NCBI GenBank assembly: GCA_013349295.1
Contig: DUZW01000013.1
Span: 1-64,000, forward strand
Length of the DNA stretch: 64,000 nucleotides
Reading direction: 5' to 3'
From: Deltaproteobacteria bacterium
GTDB lineage: Bacteria > Desulfobacterota > Desulfobulbia > Desulfobulbales > Desulfurivibrionaceae
This document shows, piece after piece, positions 10,245 through 18,356 of this stretch. Both the position numbers and the translations under genes were made by a program. Numbering within the stretch: position 1 is the stretch's first letter; every line of letters starts with the position of its first letter. Below the pieces are notes generated by a model. The model saw nothing but the letters and a program-made list of their open reading frames with translations, was not told the origin of the DNA and did no database searches.

Positions 10245-10305
10245 TATGCCCCCTTGTAGCTCAATTACTTTGATATGCGGTTAAGTAACGGCGCACCAAG
10301 CGTGC

Positions 10306-11283
10306 TTACCACCTGACCAGCGCTGCACCCCAGGTAAAACCACCGCCAAAAGTGCAAATAAGAAGGAGATCTCCCTTCTGCAATCGGCCTTCCCGGTTCG
10401 CTTCGTCCATGGCAATCGGCACGGTCGCCGCCGATGTATTACCATATTTGTGCACATTAATATAGATTTTTTCAAGAGGAACACCGAGGAGATCCGCCAG
10501 GCTTTTCAGGATACGGATATTGGCCTGATGGGGCACTACCAGAGAGATGTCAGCGATACCAAGACCTTCTTTTTCAAGAACGGCGGTAATGGCCTCCGCC
10601 ATGGCCCGAACCGCGTAACGAAAAACATCCTTCCCCACCATTTTGATGAAGGGGCCGTCACTGTGCTGGGGCGAGAGGGCCGGGTTCAGGCTGGGAGCAT
10701 TATCCATATGGAGCAATTCCCACAACCGACCATCCGCATAAAGCTTACTCGCCAAGATGCCTCGACCCTGATCGTTGCCGGTCACCAGACAGGCCCCGGC
10801 ACCATCACCGAAAAGCACACAGGTATTTCGATCCTGCCAGTTGGTCCGTGAAGAAAGGTTTTCCGCACCGATCACCAATATTTTCATCTCCGGGTTGTGG
10901 CGGATATATTTATCCGCAATATCAAGCCCATAGAGAAAGCCGGAACAAGCGGCGTTGACATCAAAGGCAAAAGCGTTGACCGCCCCCAGCTCCTTCTGCA
11001 CAAGACAGGCGCAGGACGGCATGGCCTTTTCACAGGAGATCGTCCCGAGGACGATCATATCAACCTCGGCCGGAGTCACACCAGCCATGTCCAGGGCACG
11101 ACGGGACGCCACGCTGGCCAAATTGGAAGTTTCCTCACCGGCTCCGGCAATATGTCGGGTCTTGATGCCGGTCCTCGTGGTGATCCACTCATCGGAGGTA
11201 TCAACCATCTTTGCCAAGTCCTCATTGGTGAGGATCCTTTCCGGCAAACAGGAACCCGTACCGATGATAACCGCCCCGCTCAT
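10306..11283 (-). CDS. fabH: 3-oxoacyl-ACP synthase III
   Basis: KAS III starts fatty-acid synthesis by condensing acetyl-CoA (or another short acyl-CoA) with malonyl-ACP. The catalytic triad is present: Cys in NAACSGF, His in PHQANIRI and Asn in NTSAATV. Length is 325 aa. The ATG overlaps the plsX stop by 4 bp. The acyl-CoA dehydrogenase follows after about 60 bp. Confidence 0.96.
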   Translation of the reverse strand: MSGAVIIGTGSCLPERILTNEDLAKMVDTSDEWITTRTGIKTRHIAGAGEETSNLASVASRRALDMAGVTPAEVDMIVLGTISCEKAMPSCACLVQKELGAVNAFAFDVNAACSGFLYGLDIADKYIRHNPEMKILVIGAENLSSRTNWQDRNTCVLFGDGAGACLVTGNDQGRGILASKLYADGRLWELLHMDNAPSLNPALSPQHSDGPFIKMVGKDVFRYAVRAMAEAITAVLEKEGLGIADISLVVPHQANIRILKSLADLLGVPLEKIYINVHKYGNTSAATVPIAMDEANREGRLQKGDLLLICTFGGGFTWGAALVRW

Positions 11284-12338
11284 GGAGCTACTCCGGCAAC
11301 TGCGGCTTCAGCCGCGAGGGAATCATCCTGTTGGACAAGGATATGATCAAGGGACAAAAGTTCGAGAATTCGGTCATTGACCTTGTTGCGGGCCATTTCA
11401 GAGGCAACCCGAATGGCATTTTTGATCGCCACGGCACTTGATCGCCCATGACAAATAATGGCGTTGCCGCGTATTCCCAGCAATGGTGCACCGCCATACT
11501 CGGCATAATCAACCCGTTTTTTGAAGGAAACAAAAGCATCCTTGGCAAGCAAATAGCCGAGCTTTGCCTTGAAACTTTTCGAAATCTCCTCACCCAGCAT
11601 CCCCATGACCGCCTCGGCCAACCCTTCGCTGAGTTTCAGGCAAACATTGCCGACAAACCCATCGCAAACCATGACGTCAACATCTCCCTGAAAGGTATCG
11701 CGGCCTTCAACATTCCCGATGTAATTCAAGGAGCTTTGCTGAAAAAGTTCGTGGGATTTTTTCACCAAGGCATTGCCCTTCCCCCCCTCTTCCCCGATGC
11801 TGAGCAAACCGACACGGGGTCGATCCAGACCGAAGAGCACCTGAGAAAAAGCAGCGGCCATCACTCCGAACTGAAAGAGATGCAGGGAGCGGCAATCAAC
11901 ATTTGCCCCGACATCCATCATTACCACCGGACCTTTCAAGGTGGGAAAAATCCCGGCAATTCCAGGACGAGCAACATTTTCAAGCCGGCCAAGCGACTTG
12001 ATGGCTGCAGCCAGTGTCGCCCCGGAATTTCCGGCGCTGACAACAGCCTCAACCAGGCCCTCCTTGTGAAGGGCAAAGGCCTTCATGATTGAGGAATCTT
12101 TTTTCCTGCGGATGGCGTCAAAGGGGGATTCATCCATGCCAACAACCTGGGAGGCATGCACCAGATGAATTCGAGATGAAGGATGCCCGTGGGTTGCCAG
12201 GATACTCCCGAGCCGGACCTGATCACCAACCAGGCTGATCTCAAGGTCATATTCTCGCACCGCCATAACAGCCCCGGAGACCAGTTCTTCAGGACCCTTG
12301 TCCCCGCCCATGGCATCCAAGGCAATATGTAACGCCAT
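11280..12338 (-). CDS. plsX: Phosphate acyltransferase PlsX
   Basis: PlsX makes acyl-phosphate from acyl-ACP for PlsY-dependent phospholipid synthesis. The N-terminal ALDAMGGDKGP, the SAGNSGA segment and VGANVDC are characteristic, and 352 aa is normal. The rpmF-plsX-fabH order is widely conserved in bacteria and supports the assignment. It starts 12 bp after the rpmF stop. Confidence 0.96.
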   Translation of the reverse strand: MALHIALDAMGGDKGPEELVSGAVMAVREYDLEISLVGDQVRLGSILATHGHPSSRIHLVHASQVVGMDESPFDAIRRKKDSSIMKAFALHKEGLVEAVVSAGNSGATLAAAIKSLGRLENVARPGIAGIFPTLKGPVVMMDVGANVDCRSLHLFQFGVMAAAFSQVLFGLDRPRVGLLSIGEEGGKGNALVKKSHELFQQSSLNYIGNVEGRDTFQGDVDVMVCDGFVGNVCLKLSEGLAEAVMGMLGEEISKSFKAKLGYLLAKDAFVSFKKRVDYAEYGGAPLLGIRGNAIICHGRSSAVAIKNAIRVASEMARNKVNDRILELLSLDHILVQQDDSLAAEAAVAGVAP

Positions 12339-12350
12339 GGCGTAACTCTA

Positions 12351-12533
12351 TTACTCTGCGGTCAACTTAACAACAGTACGGCCCTTATACGACCCGCAAC
12401 CAGGACAAAGACGATGCGGCAGCTTCGGCTCGCCACATTCAGAACAAGTGGAAACGGTTACGCCACACAGAGCATCGTGGGAACGACGTATTCTGGTACG
12501 TGCATGGGAATGTCTTCTTTTCGGTAATGCCAT
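12351..12533 (-). CDS. rpmF: 50S ribosomal protein L32
   Basis: Small basic ribosomal protein of 60 aa with the N-terminus MALPKRRHSHART and a zinc ribbon of two Cys pairs (CSEC and CPGC), so it is the zinc-binding form of L32. A strong GGAGGAAAAG site precedes the ATG. It sits between the DUF177 gene and plsX as in many bacteria. Confidence 0.97.
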   Translation of the reverse strand: MALPKRRHSHARTRIRRSHDALCGVTVSTCSECGEPKLPHRLCPGCGSYKGRTVVKLTAE

Positions 12534-12561
12534 TACTTTTCCTCCAATTGGAAAGATCTCG

Positions 12562-12583
12562 GTTACAGCTTCTTGTCTGTAAC
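12562..12583 (-). other. Short hairpin in the rpmF leader
   Basis: A perfect 7-bp inverted repeat (GTTACAG / CTGTAAC, 8-nt loop) lies about 30 bp upstream of the rpmF start inside a 204-bp untranslated stretch. There is no U-tract, so it is not a classic terminator. A role as ribosomal-protein leader structure or mRNA stabiliser is possible but unproven. Confidence 0.35.
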
Positions 12584-12737
12584 GGGTTTCTCAAAAAAAC
12601 TCAACAGGCTCAAAACAAACAACACAGTTTGTGCTCAAAAGCACTTAACAAAAAAGCATGTTCAACTTGCTGACAAAAAATCGCTTGGCAATGTCCGACG
12701 CATCTCAGCGAAGATCATTCCGGGGGGGATTCAAGAT

Positions 12738-13256
12738 CTAATGCACCTTCAATTTTGCCAAAACATTGAAAGGGGATGCACCTGAACCTCTGGCGCAATT
12801 ACACGAAAAACGATTCAGGTTCGCCCCGCACTCCGGACACAGCCCCAAACAGTTATCGCAACATAATTTTTTATCAGGCAAAGCAAGATATAACTGCTGC
12901 GCCAGTACAGAGAAGATGTCAACAACCGGCTCAGCAAGAAACTCAACATCCAACTCACTGCCTTTGCAAAAGTGGTCAGAGGCGACACTCGCCTCTTCCT
13001 CTTTGGCAAGCAGCTCAAAAACAACCTCAAACTCTTCATCCACGATATATGTAAAAGAATCAAGGCACCGATCGCACTCTAGAACTATGGTAAGATGCAA
13101 GGTGCCCGCAAGCAGAATCCTTCCCCCATCTTTTCCCAGGGAAACCGTAGCCTGCACCGGGCCTTGGCAGACGAAATCGTTGGCAGAAACCCAAGAATCA
13201 TCGTCAACCCTAAAAAAAAGGCCACTCGCTGGTATTTCATCTAACTTGATCCGCAC
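12738..13256 (-). CDS. DUF177 (YceD-like) protein
   Basis: The 172-aa protein matches the DUF177/YceD family, usually encoded immediately upstream of rpmF and linked to 23S rRNA/ribosome accumulation in plants and bacteria. A Cys-rich C-terminal part is visible (CCDNC, CPECG, CNC), with the LVLECDRCLDSF-type central motif. GTG at 13256 follows an AGGTGA site. Biochemical function is not established. Confidence 0.85.
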   Translation of the reverse strand: MRIKLDEIPASGLFFRVDDDSWVSANDFVCQGPVQATVSLGKDGGRILLAGTLHLTIVLECDRCLDSFTYIVDEEFEVVFELLAKEEEASVASDHFCKGSELDVEFLAEPVVDIFSVLAQQLYLALPDKKLCCDNCLGLCPECGANLNRFSCNCARGSGASPFNVLAKLKVH

Positions 13257-13419
13257 ACTTCACCTGTTCACAATGCAAAAAATGGAACAGATCAATATAG
13301 ATAAACGCAGCCAGTTGTCAAGCAAAATCACCGCTGGGCATTCCTATCATTGATGCCCATGCACAACCGATTCATCGGCAAGCATAAACTCAAACCATGA
13401 AAAAAGGAATTACGAGAGG

Positions 13420-13893
13420 TTACAACAGCCCGGAGAGACGTTCGCTCGCCTTGCAAAGACGGTGACCAAGAACATGAATAATGCGCCGGAAAAGTTTCAG
13501 CCCAAGGGCAGGTGACTGCCTCAGCATCAGCTCCATGTTTGCTTGAGAGAGGATCAAAAGATGACTTTTTTCCATGGCAATAACAGTGGCATGACGACGC
13601 CACCCTTCAACAACGGAAATCTCACCGACAAGACTTCCACGCTCAAGCATGGCAACAAGGATATATTTACCGGGGAATATCGTCTCCATCTTGACGGCAA
13701 GCCTCCCCTCGACCAGAAACCCCATAAAATCTCCGGGGTCACCGTTTTTCATCAAAATTTCCGAAGGTTGCCAAACTCGCAACTCAAGATAGGCAAATAA
13801 CTCGCCCATCTCTTCCGCGGATAAAAAAGAAAATATATCATGCAACTCTTCAGGACTGTATCTCCCAAAAAGTACATCTTTGGCATTATCCAT
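13420..13893 (-). CDS. Lone cyclic-nucleotide-binding domain protein
   Basis: A 157-aa protein consisting of a single cNMP-binding fold: PSEILMKNGDPGDFMGFLVEGRL, then the phosphate-binding-cassette-like GSLVGEISVVEG, then a C-terminal helix. No DNA-binding HTH is present, so it is not a CRP/FNR regulator. It starts 6 bp after the mlaC stop and looks like the last gene of the mla group. It could sense a nucleotide or act as a partner subunit. Whether it binds cAMP is unknown, and the usual Arg of the cassette is not evident. Confidence 0.8.
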   Translation of the reverse strand: MDNAKDVLFGRYSPEELHDIFSFLSAEEMGELFAYLELRVWQPSEILMKNGDPGDFMGFLVEGRLAVKMETIFPGKYILVAMLERGSLVGEISVVEGWRRHATVIAMEKSHLLILSQANMELMLRQSPALGLKLFRRIIHVLGHRLCKASERLSGLL

Positions 13894-13899
13894 TTACGT

Positions 13900-14532
13900 T
13901 TATTCCGCAGCCCCCTTATGGACCTTCTCTTCCAGCTTGGCAATAAGTCCGGCAAAATCCTCCTTACTCATAATACTGGCAAACTGGGTCCGATAATTAT
14001 TCACCAGGCTCACACCCTCTACCTCGACATCATAAACCACCCAACGGTCATCATTGCTCTTGAGCTTATAATTAACCGGGGTTTCCACATTCTTCCGGAT
14101 CAAGTCACTATAAACGATGGCCTTATTCCCCTGTACGGCAGTTTTCTTAAAGACAACTTTTTCACCGGAATAGGTTTCAATCTTCGCTATGTATGTGTTT
14201 TCCAACAGCCTCTTAAACAAAGAAACAAATCGGTCCTGTTCTTGAGGAGTCCTATCCTTCCAATGACTAGCCAATGCCCGCATGGACATTTCTCGAAAAT
14301 CAAATTTCTTCTCGACAATAGTCACCACGCGATTCTTCCTCTCCGCCCTGCGAGCCGGAACAGCAAGCTTTTCATCCTGAAGAATCGAAATAATTTCGTC
14401 AACGGCATCCTTTATGAAAACAGCAGGATCAGTTGCCGCTGCACAGGCCCCCCCTTGATACAAAACAGAAATAGCGATCGTCAGCACAATTACCGAAAAA
14501 AAACCAAGATACCAGTTATTACTTTTTTTCAT
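13900..14532 (-). CDS. mlaC: Phospholipid-binding protein MlaC (Ttg2D family)
   Basis: Periplasmic carrier that shuttles phospholipid between the MlaA outer-membrane complex and the MlaFEDB inner-membrane transporter. The ATG at 14532 has an AGAGG site and gives a signal peptide (MKKSNNWYLGFFSVIVL..., cleavage near ACAA). The mature part shows the family pattern ending in MSKEDFAGLIAKLEEK. Length is 210 aa. It starts 35 bp after the mlaA stop. Confidence 0.92.
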   Translation of the reverse strand: MKKSNNWYLGFFSVIVLTIAISVLYQGGACAAATDPAVFIKDAVDEIISILQDEKLAVPARRAERKNRVVTIVEKKFDFREMSMRALASHWKDRTPQEQDRFVSLFKRLLENTYIAKIETYSGEKVVFKKTAVQGNKAIVYSDLIRKNVETPVNYKLKSNDDRWVVYDVEVEGVSLVNNYRTQFASIMSKEDFAGLIAKLEEKVHKGAAE

Positions 14533-14567
14533 TTTTTCCTCTACAATCAATCCATAACGCAACAAGA

Positions 14568-15665
14568 TTACTGAACAACCCTGGCTTCGCTGAATCCAGC
14601 GGCGTAAAGTTTTTGCTCTTCCTGCTTGGCCAGATCAAACTTATTCCCGGCAGGCACAAGCAAAGCGTAATAGTTATACCCTCCCCGGTCATACACTCTA
14701 ACAACCGCTTCAGTATTCATGGCAAGCAAGGTTTGCCGCATATCCAAAACCCGTTCGGAATCAACAGAGGTGCCGACCTGGACAAAATAATCGTCACCAG
14801 AAACCGGGGCGGTGTCCAATTCCGAAGAAGCCGGCCCAGGCATTTCCTGAGCATATGTTTTTTCAACCGTGTCGGCTGAAGAAATGTACACAGAATCACC
14901 GCCCACGGCAACATCACGTATTTTCTTTTGACGATACTGACGGTATGCATCGCGCAAGGCAATATACGGATCAATTGCGGAGTCCTTGAAATCTTCGTAA
15001 TCACCCAAGGTAAGCGAGGTGTTATTCACCTCCCTGCCTGCTTCAACAGCCACCCCAGCCCCAGTATCCGACATAGCAAGATAGGATACAGGGCTCAAGA
15101 AAAAATCACCGGCGAGACCAATTGTATCACGCACATTCGAAGGGCCAAAGAAAGGCCAGCAGATATAGACCCCTTCTCCAAATCCGTACACCCCAAAGGT
15201 TTGCCCCAGATCTTCATCCTTGGCAGAGAGTCCGAACTCGTTTTTGGCAGGATCAGCCAGACCAGCAATACCGAGGGTGGAATTGATAACAAAACGTGCG
15301 GCTTCAACCCCACTGTTCGCAACTTTTCCCTGCAGGAGATTGTTGACAATCCGAACCGGAGCAAGGAGATTTTTCAAAAAACTCCGCACACACATACGCA
15401 CGTCTTCAGCGATTACATAAGAATATCCCTGGGCTACCGGCTTAACCACCCAAAAATAAAGCTTGTCATTAAAATGAAAGAAAACCCGATTGACCGGTTC
15501 CAAAGGGTCCGATGCAATACCGATGTCCCGCTCCTCTCCAAAAGACGGCTCATCATCAGCAACAACGCCCTGCCCCATGGCGAAGGTTATTGACCCTAAC
15601 CAGATTGCCAGACAACAGAAACATATCCTCCAGAGTTTAAGGGGAAAACTGTCATGATTTTTCAT
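14568..15665 (-). CDS. mlaA: MlaA/VacJ outer-membrane protein with C-terminal SPOR-like tail
   Basis: The MlaA core (about residues 45-255) shows DPLEPVNRVFFHFN, INSTLGIAGLADPA and the conserved FGVYGFGEGVYICWPFFGPS region. MlaA removes mislocalised phospholipid from the outer leaflet. Two features are unusual. The signal peptide (FCCLAIWLGSITFAMGQ) has no clear lipobox, whereas enterobacterial MlaA is a lipoprotein. Residues 290-365 form an extra domain (YFVQVGTSVDSERV ... YYALLVPAG) resembling SPOR peptidoglycan-binding domains. A 190-bp gap upstream contains a TATACT -10-like element at 15769-15774, so a separate promoter is possible. Confidence 0.9.
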   Translation of the reverse strand: MKNHDSFPLKLWRICFCCLAIWLGSITFAMGQGVVADDEPSFGEERDIGIASDPLEPVNRVFFHFNDKLYFWVVKPVAQGYSYVIAEDVRMCVRSFLKNLLAPVRIVNNLLQGKVANSGVEAARFVINSTLGIAGLADPAKNEFGLSAKDEDLGQTFGVYGFGEGVYICWPFFGPSNVRDTIGLAGDFFLSPVSYLAMSDTGAGVAVEAGREVNNTSLTLGDYEDFKDSAIDPYIALRDAYRQYRQKKIRDVAVGGDSVYISSADTVEKTYAQEMPGPASSELDTAPVSGDDYFVQVGTSVDSERVLDMRQTLLAMNTEAVVRVYDRGGYNYYALLVPAGNKFDLAKQEEQKLYAAGFSEARVVQ

Positions 15666-15856
15666 GGTTGGTCCTCTGTAACCAAATTTGGAAAAGGCTG
15701 GCCGAAGAGCTTATGTCGCTATACCGAACGGAACAGGACACACAAACAGATGATGCTATACATAACACAGTATACATTAATATATCTGACAGACACTCCG
15801 GTATTTTTCAAAGAAATTAAAAAGAAAAACCGTTGCCGAACCGAGAGATGGTGACT

Positions 15857-16303
15857 TCAGACCTTACCGAAAATATATTTGCTTACCAGCTCCTCTAAAT
15901 CAACAGCAGACTCTGTTTCACTAATAACCCCGCCATCAACCAGCAATTCTTCCGAGCCACCCTGGCTAATTTTGATATATTTATCACCGATAATTCCCTG
16001 GGTTTTAATTGAAGCGATGGCATCATCGGTAATCTTAACCCCGTTATTAATCTGAAGCTGCACCTGGGCCTGATCATTTTCCCCCAATGAAATACTGCTT
16101 ACCTTACCCACATTAACCCCGGCCATCTCAACAAGGGCTCCGCGTTTAAGACCTGAAACATTGGAAAACTTCGCCTGCACAGAATAAGTCTTTTCCATGG
16201 AAAACACGGAAAACTCTCCTAATTGCATAGAGAGATAAGCAAAAGAGAGAAAACCTGCCAAAACAAAAAGACCGACAATCGCATCAAAATTTTTCTTCTT
16301 CAT
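15857..16303 (-). CDS. mlaD: MlaD-type MCE domain protein
   Basis: Inner-membrane-anchored periplasmic subunit of the Mla ABC transporter that forms the hexameric MCE ring. Residues 7-27 are one membrane helix (IVGLFVLAGFLSFAYLSMQLG) and residues 40-120 form the MCE domain with KRGALVEMAGVNVGKV and GIIGDKYI. Length is 148 aa, typical for MlaD. It begins 6 bp after the mlaF stop. Confidence 0.94.
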   Translation of the reverse strand: MKKKNFDAIVGLFVLAGFLSFAYLSMQLGEFSVFSMEKTYSVQAKFSNVSGLKRGALVEMAGVNVGKVSSISLGENDQAQVQLQINNGVKITDDAIASIKTQGIIGDKYIKISQGGSEELLVDGGVISETESAVDLEELVSKYIFGKV

Positions 16304-16309
16304 AAGCCG

Positions 16310-17077
16310 TTATTCCATCTCCCTGCTTAAATAAATATTCCCCATGGTGTTCTGCACAAAGGCCTGAATCTCAGGAAGGTCACTCTGTTGAATATCTTCA
16401 GGGCTGGCGAAGGTGGTGAACTTGCCCTTATTGACCAAAATAACCTGATCAGCCAAATTAAAGATTTTAGGGATATCGTGACTTACGATAATTGACGTAT
16501 ATCCGAACTTTTTCTGCGTCTCCAGAAAAAGATGGTAAATCTCCAGGGATTTTTCAGGATCAAGACCCGTAGTCGGCTCATCAAACAGCATGATTTCAGG
16601 ATGAAGCATTAAAGCCCTGGCGAGTCCCACCCTTTTTCTCATGCCACCGCTCAACTGAGCCGGATATTTATCCTCATGCCCGGTGAGGCCAAGTTGCGCC
16701 AAAATGGCAAGCACCTGCTCCCTGATCTCCTCGCCAACTAATCTTGTCCGCTCTTCAAGAGGCAAGGCCACATTCTCAAAAACACTCAAGGAATCGAGCA
16801 GCGCCGATCCTTGAAAAAGCACCCCGAATTTTGTCCGAATCCCGTTCAGTGCCTTGGAACGCATCCTGGAAATATCTTGCCCCCCCACCAGAATCTGCCC
16901 GGAATCTGGCCGCAAAAGCCCAAGAATGAGCTTCATGGTCACGCTTTTCCCCTGACCACTGGGGCCGGCGATAACCGTAGTTTTCCCGGCATTGATCGTC
17001 AGATTCACCCTGTCAAGAATGGTCTGCTGACCAAAGGATTTTACGACATCCTTGAACTCTATGACAGCCTGACTCAT
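16310..17077 (-). CDS. mlaF: Mla ABC transporter ATP-binding protein
   Basis: ATPase subunit of the phospholipid transporter. Walker A (GPSGQGKS), signature (LSGGMRKRVGLARAL) and Walker B with Glu (ILFDEPTTGLDP) are all intact. The LSGGMRKR signature is characteristic of MlaF/Mkl-type proteins. Length is 255 aa. The ATG overlaps the mlaE stop by 4 bp. Confidence 0.96.
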   Translation of the reverse strand: MSQAVIEFKDVVKSFGQQTILDRVNLTINAGKTTVIAGPSGQGKSVTMKLILGLLRPDSGQILVGGQDISRMRSKALNGIRTKFGVLFQGSALLDSLSVFENVALPLEERTRLVGEEIREQVLAILAQLGLTGHEDKYPAQLSGGMRKRVGLARALMLHPEIMLFDEPTTGLDPEKSLEIYHLFLETQKKFGYTSIIVSHDIPKIFNLADQVILVNKGKFTTFASPEDIQQSDLPEIQAFVQNTMGNIYLSREME

Positions 17078-17862
17078 AGCAGTATCGCCGTGAGCAAATA
17101 ATCCCAGACAAGGATCGCAATGGACGAAAGGACAACAGCCTGCGTTGTGACCTTGCTCACCCCTTCAGCGCCAAAACCGGCTCCACGGATAATGTGCACA
17201 AAATACCCACGCCCCGCACATACCCAGACGATCAGCAGGGCAAAGACAAACGACTTTATAATGCCCATGTTTATATCCTGATTCACGACACTTTGCTCCA
17301 TGCCAGACCAGTACGCCCCGGGATTGACCCCCAACAAGCCGCATCCTGCCAGAAAACCGCCGAAGATCCCAATGACATTAAAAAAAAGTGTTAGAATCGG
17401 AACCGAGATAATCGTGGCAAGAAACTTTGGCGTAATGAGATAACGAAAAGGGTCGATGGCCATACATTCCAGGGCGTCAAGCTGTTCGCTATTGCGCATG
17501 ATACCGATTTCAGCACACATCGCCGAACCGGCCCTCCCGGTAACCATCAAGGCGGTCAAAACCGGACCAAGCTCACGGATCAAAGTCAGGGAAACCGCTG
17601 ATCCCAACGCGCCTTCCGAGCCAAATTTACGCAAGGTATAATATCCCTGTAAGCCAAGAACCATGCCGGTAAACCCTGCTATAAAAAATATGACCCAAAA
17701 TGAATTGGCACCGATCAAGCGGATCTGTCGTACCATGGCAGAAAATCGAAACGGTCTTTTGAAAACTCCGCCAAGACCAAAAACGAGAAAAGAGCCCATG
17801 CGGCCTAAATCTTCCAGAAACCACAGGGTATTACTTCCTATTCTTTCCAGGTAACGGGTCAT
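17074..17862 (-). CDS. mlaE: Mla ABC transporter permease
   Basis: Integral membrane permease of the MlaE/YrbE family. It has about five hydrophobic segments and the conserved cytoplasmic region GRAGSAMCAEIGIMRNSEQLDALECM. The ATG at 17862 (MTRYLERIG) was preferred because AGAGGAG lies directly upstream. ATGs at 17877 and 17892 have no such site. Length is 262 aa. A sigma70-like promoter lies about 110 bp upstream. It is first of the mlaE-mlaF-mlaD group. Confidence 0.94.
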   Translation of the reverse strand: MTRYLERIGSNTLWFLEDLGRMGSFLVFGLGGVFKRPFRFSAMVRQIRLIGANSFWVIFFIAGFTGMVLGLQGYYTLRKFGSEGALGSAVSLTLIRELGPVLTALMVTGRAGSAMCAEIGIMRNSEQLDALECMAIDPFRYLITPKFLATIISVPILTLFFNVIGIFGGFLAGCGLLGVNPGAYWSGMEQSVVNQDINMGIIKSFVFALLIVWVCAGRGYFVHIIRGAGFGAEGVSKVTTQAVVLSSIAILVWDYLLTAILL

Positions 17863-17969
17863 ATACTCCTCTTGCATGTGTTTGTGCAGCAAAACGCTTC
17901 ACCGCAACTGCTTGCCAGCACTCCATGCTTTAGCCAAATCTTCAGCTTACACCATACCATAAAATTTTT

Positions 17970-17999
17970 ATGTTACCCACGGGACACAGACGGTGTCAA
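17970..17999 (-). promoter_or_regulatory. Candidate promoter of the mla operon
   Basis: On the minus strand TTGACA (17994-17999) is followed after 18 bp by TAACAT (17970-17975). This is the first strong -35 after the tRNA terminator and before mlaE, so it is the likely start of mlaEFD transcription. Confidence 0.55.
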
Positions 18000-18040
18000 G
18001 CACTAGCTCCAAGGAAAACCGAATATCTAACCCTGCAGAT

Positions 18041-18078
18041 AAAAAAAAAAGGGATTAGCTGTAATGGCTAATCCCTTT
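18041..18078 (-). terminator. Intrinsic terminator after tRNA-Asp
   Basis: On the minus strand a 12-bp stem (AAAGGGATTAGC / GCTAATCCCTTT, loop CATTACA) is followed by a run of ten T. It begins 11 bp after the CCA end of tRNA-Asp and ends the tRNA transcript. Confidence 0.92.
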
Positions 18079-18088
18079 AATTTTTTTT

Positions 18089-18165
18089 TGGCGGAGTGGA
18101 CGGGGCTCGAACCCGCGACCCCCGGCGTGACAGGCCGGTATTCTAACCAACTGAACTACCACTCC
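18089..18165 (-). tRNA. tRNA-Asp (GTC)
   Basis: 77-nt cloverleaf on the minus strand with a 7-bp acceptor (GGAGTGG / CCACTCC), D arm AGTTCAGTTGGTTAGA, anticodon GTC in CTGTCAC (plus-strand 18129-18131), T arm GGGTTCGAGCCC, discriminator G and encoded CCA. It lies 5 bp after tRNA-Val. Confidence 0.97.
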
Positions 18166-18170
18166 TCTTG

Positions 18171-18246
18171 TGGTGGGCGAAACAGGGATCGAACCTGTGA
18201 CCCTCGGCTTGTAAGGCCGATGCTCTCCCAGCTGAGCTATTCGCCC
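18171..18246 (-). tRNA. tRNA-Val (TAC)
   Basis: 76-nt cloverleaf with acceptor GGGCGAA / TTCGCCC, D arm AGCTCAGCTGGGAGAGC, anticodon TAC in CTTACAA, T arm AGGTTCGATCCCT, discriminator A and encoded CCA. It is transcribed ahead of tRNA-Asp from a shared promoter. Confidence 0.97.
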
Positions 18247-18263
18247 CACATGAAGTCTGGCAA

Positions 18264-18292
18264 CATATACCCTTGCGCCCATAATACGTCAA
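18264..18292 (-). promoter_or_regulatory. Promoter of the tRNA-Val/tRNA-Asp unit
   Basis: TTGACG (18287-18292) and TATATG (18264-18269) on the minus strand are separated by exactly 17 bp and placed about 18 bp before the mature tRNA-Val 5' end. Confidence 0.7.
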
Positions 18293-18356
18293 GAAAAAAA
18301 CTTACCAAAAGCCAAAAATAAAAGAAGCGCGGAAGGCTGGCTCGTTCAACACTCGG

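Noticed and set aside
583-12533. Signs of horizontal transfer in the first operon
   Set aside because: Gene order, spacing and coding style are uniform across the run; the Etf module is colinear and overlapping with its neighbours and shows no flanking repeats or mobile genes.
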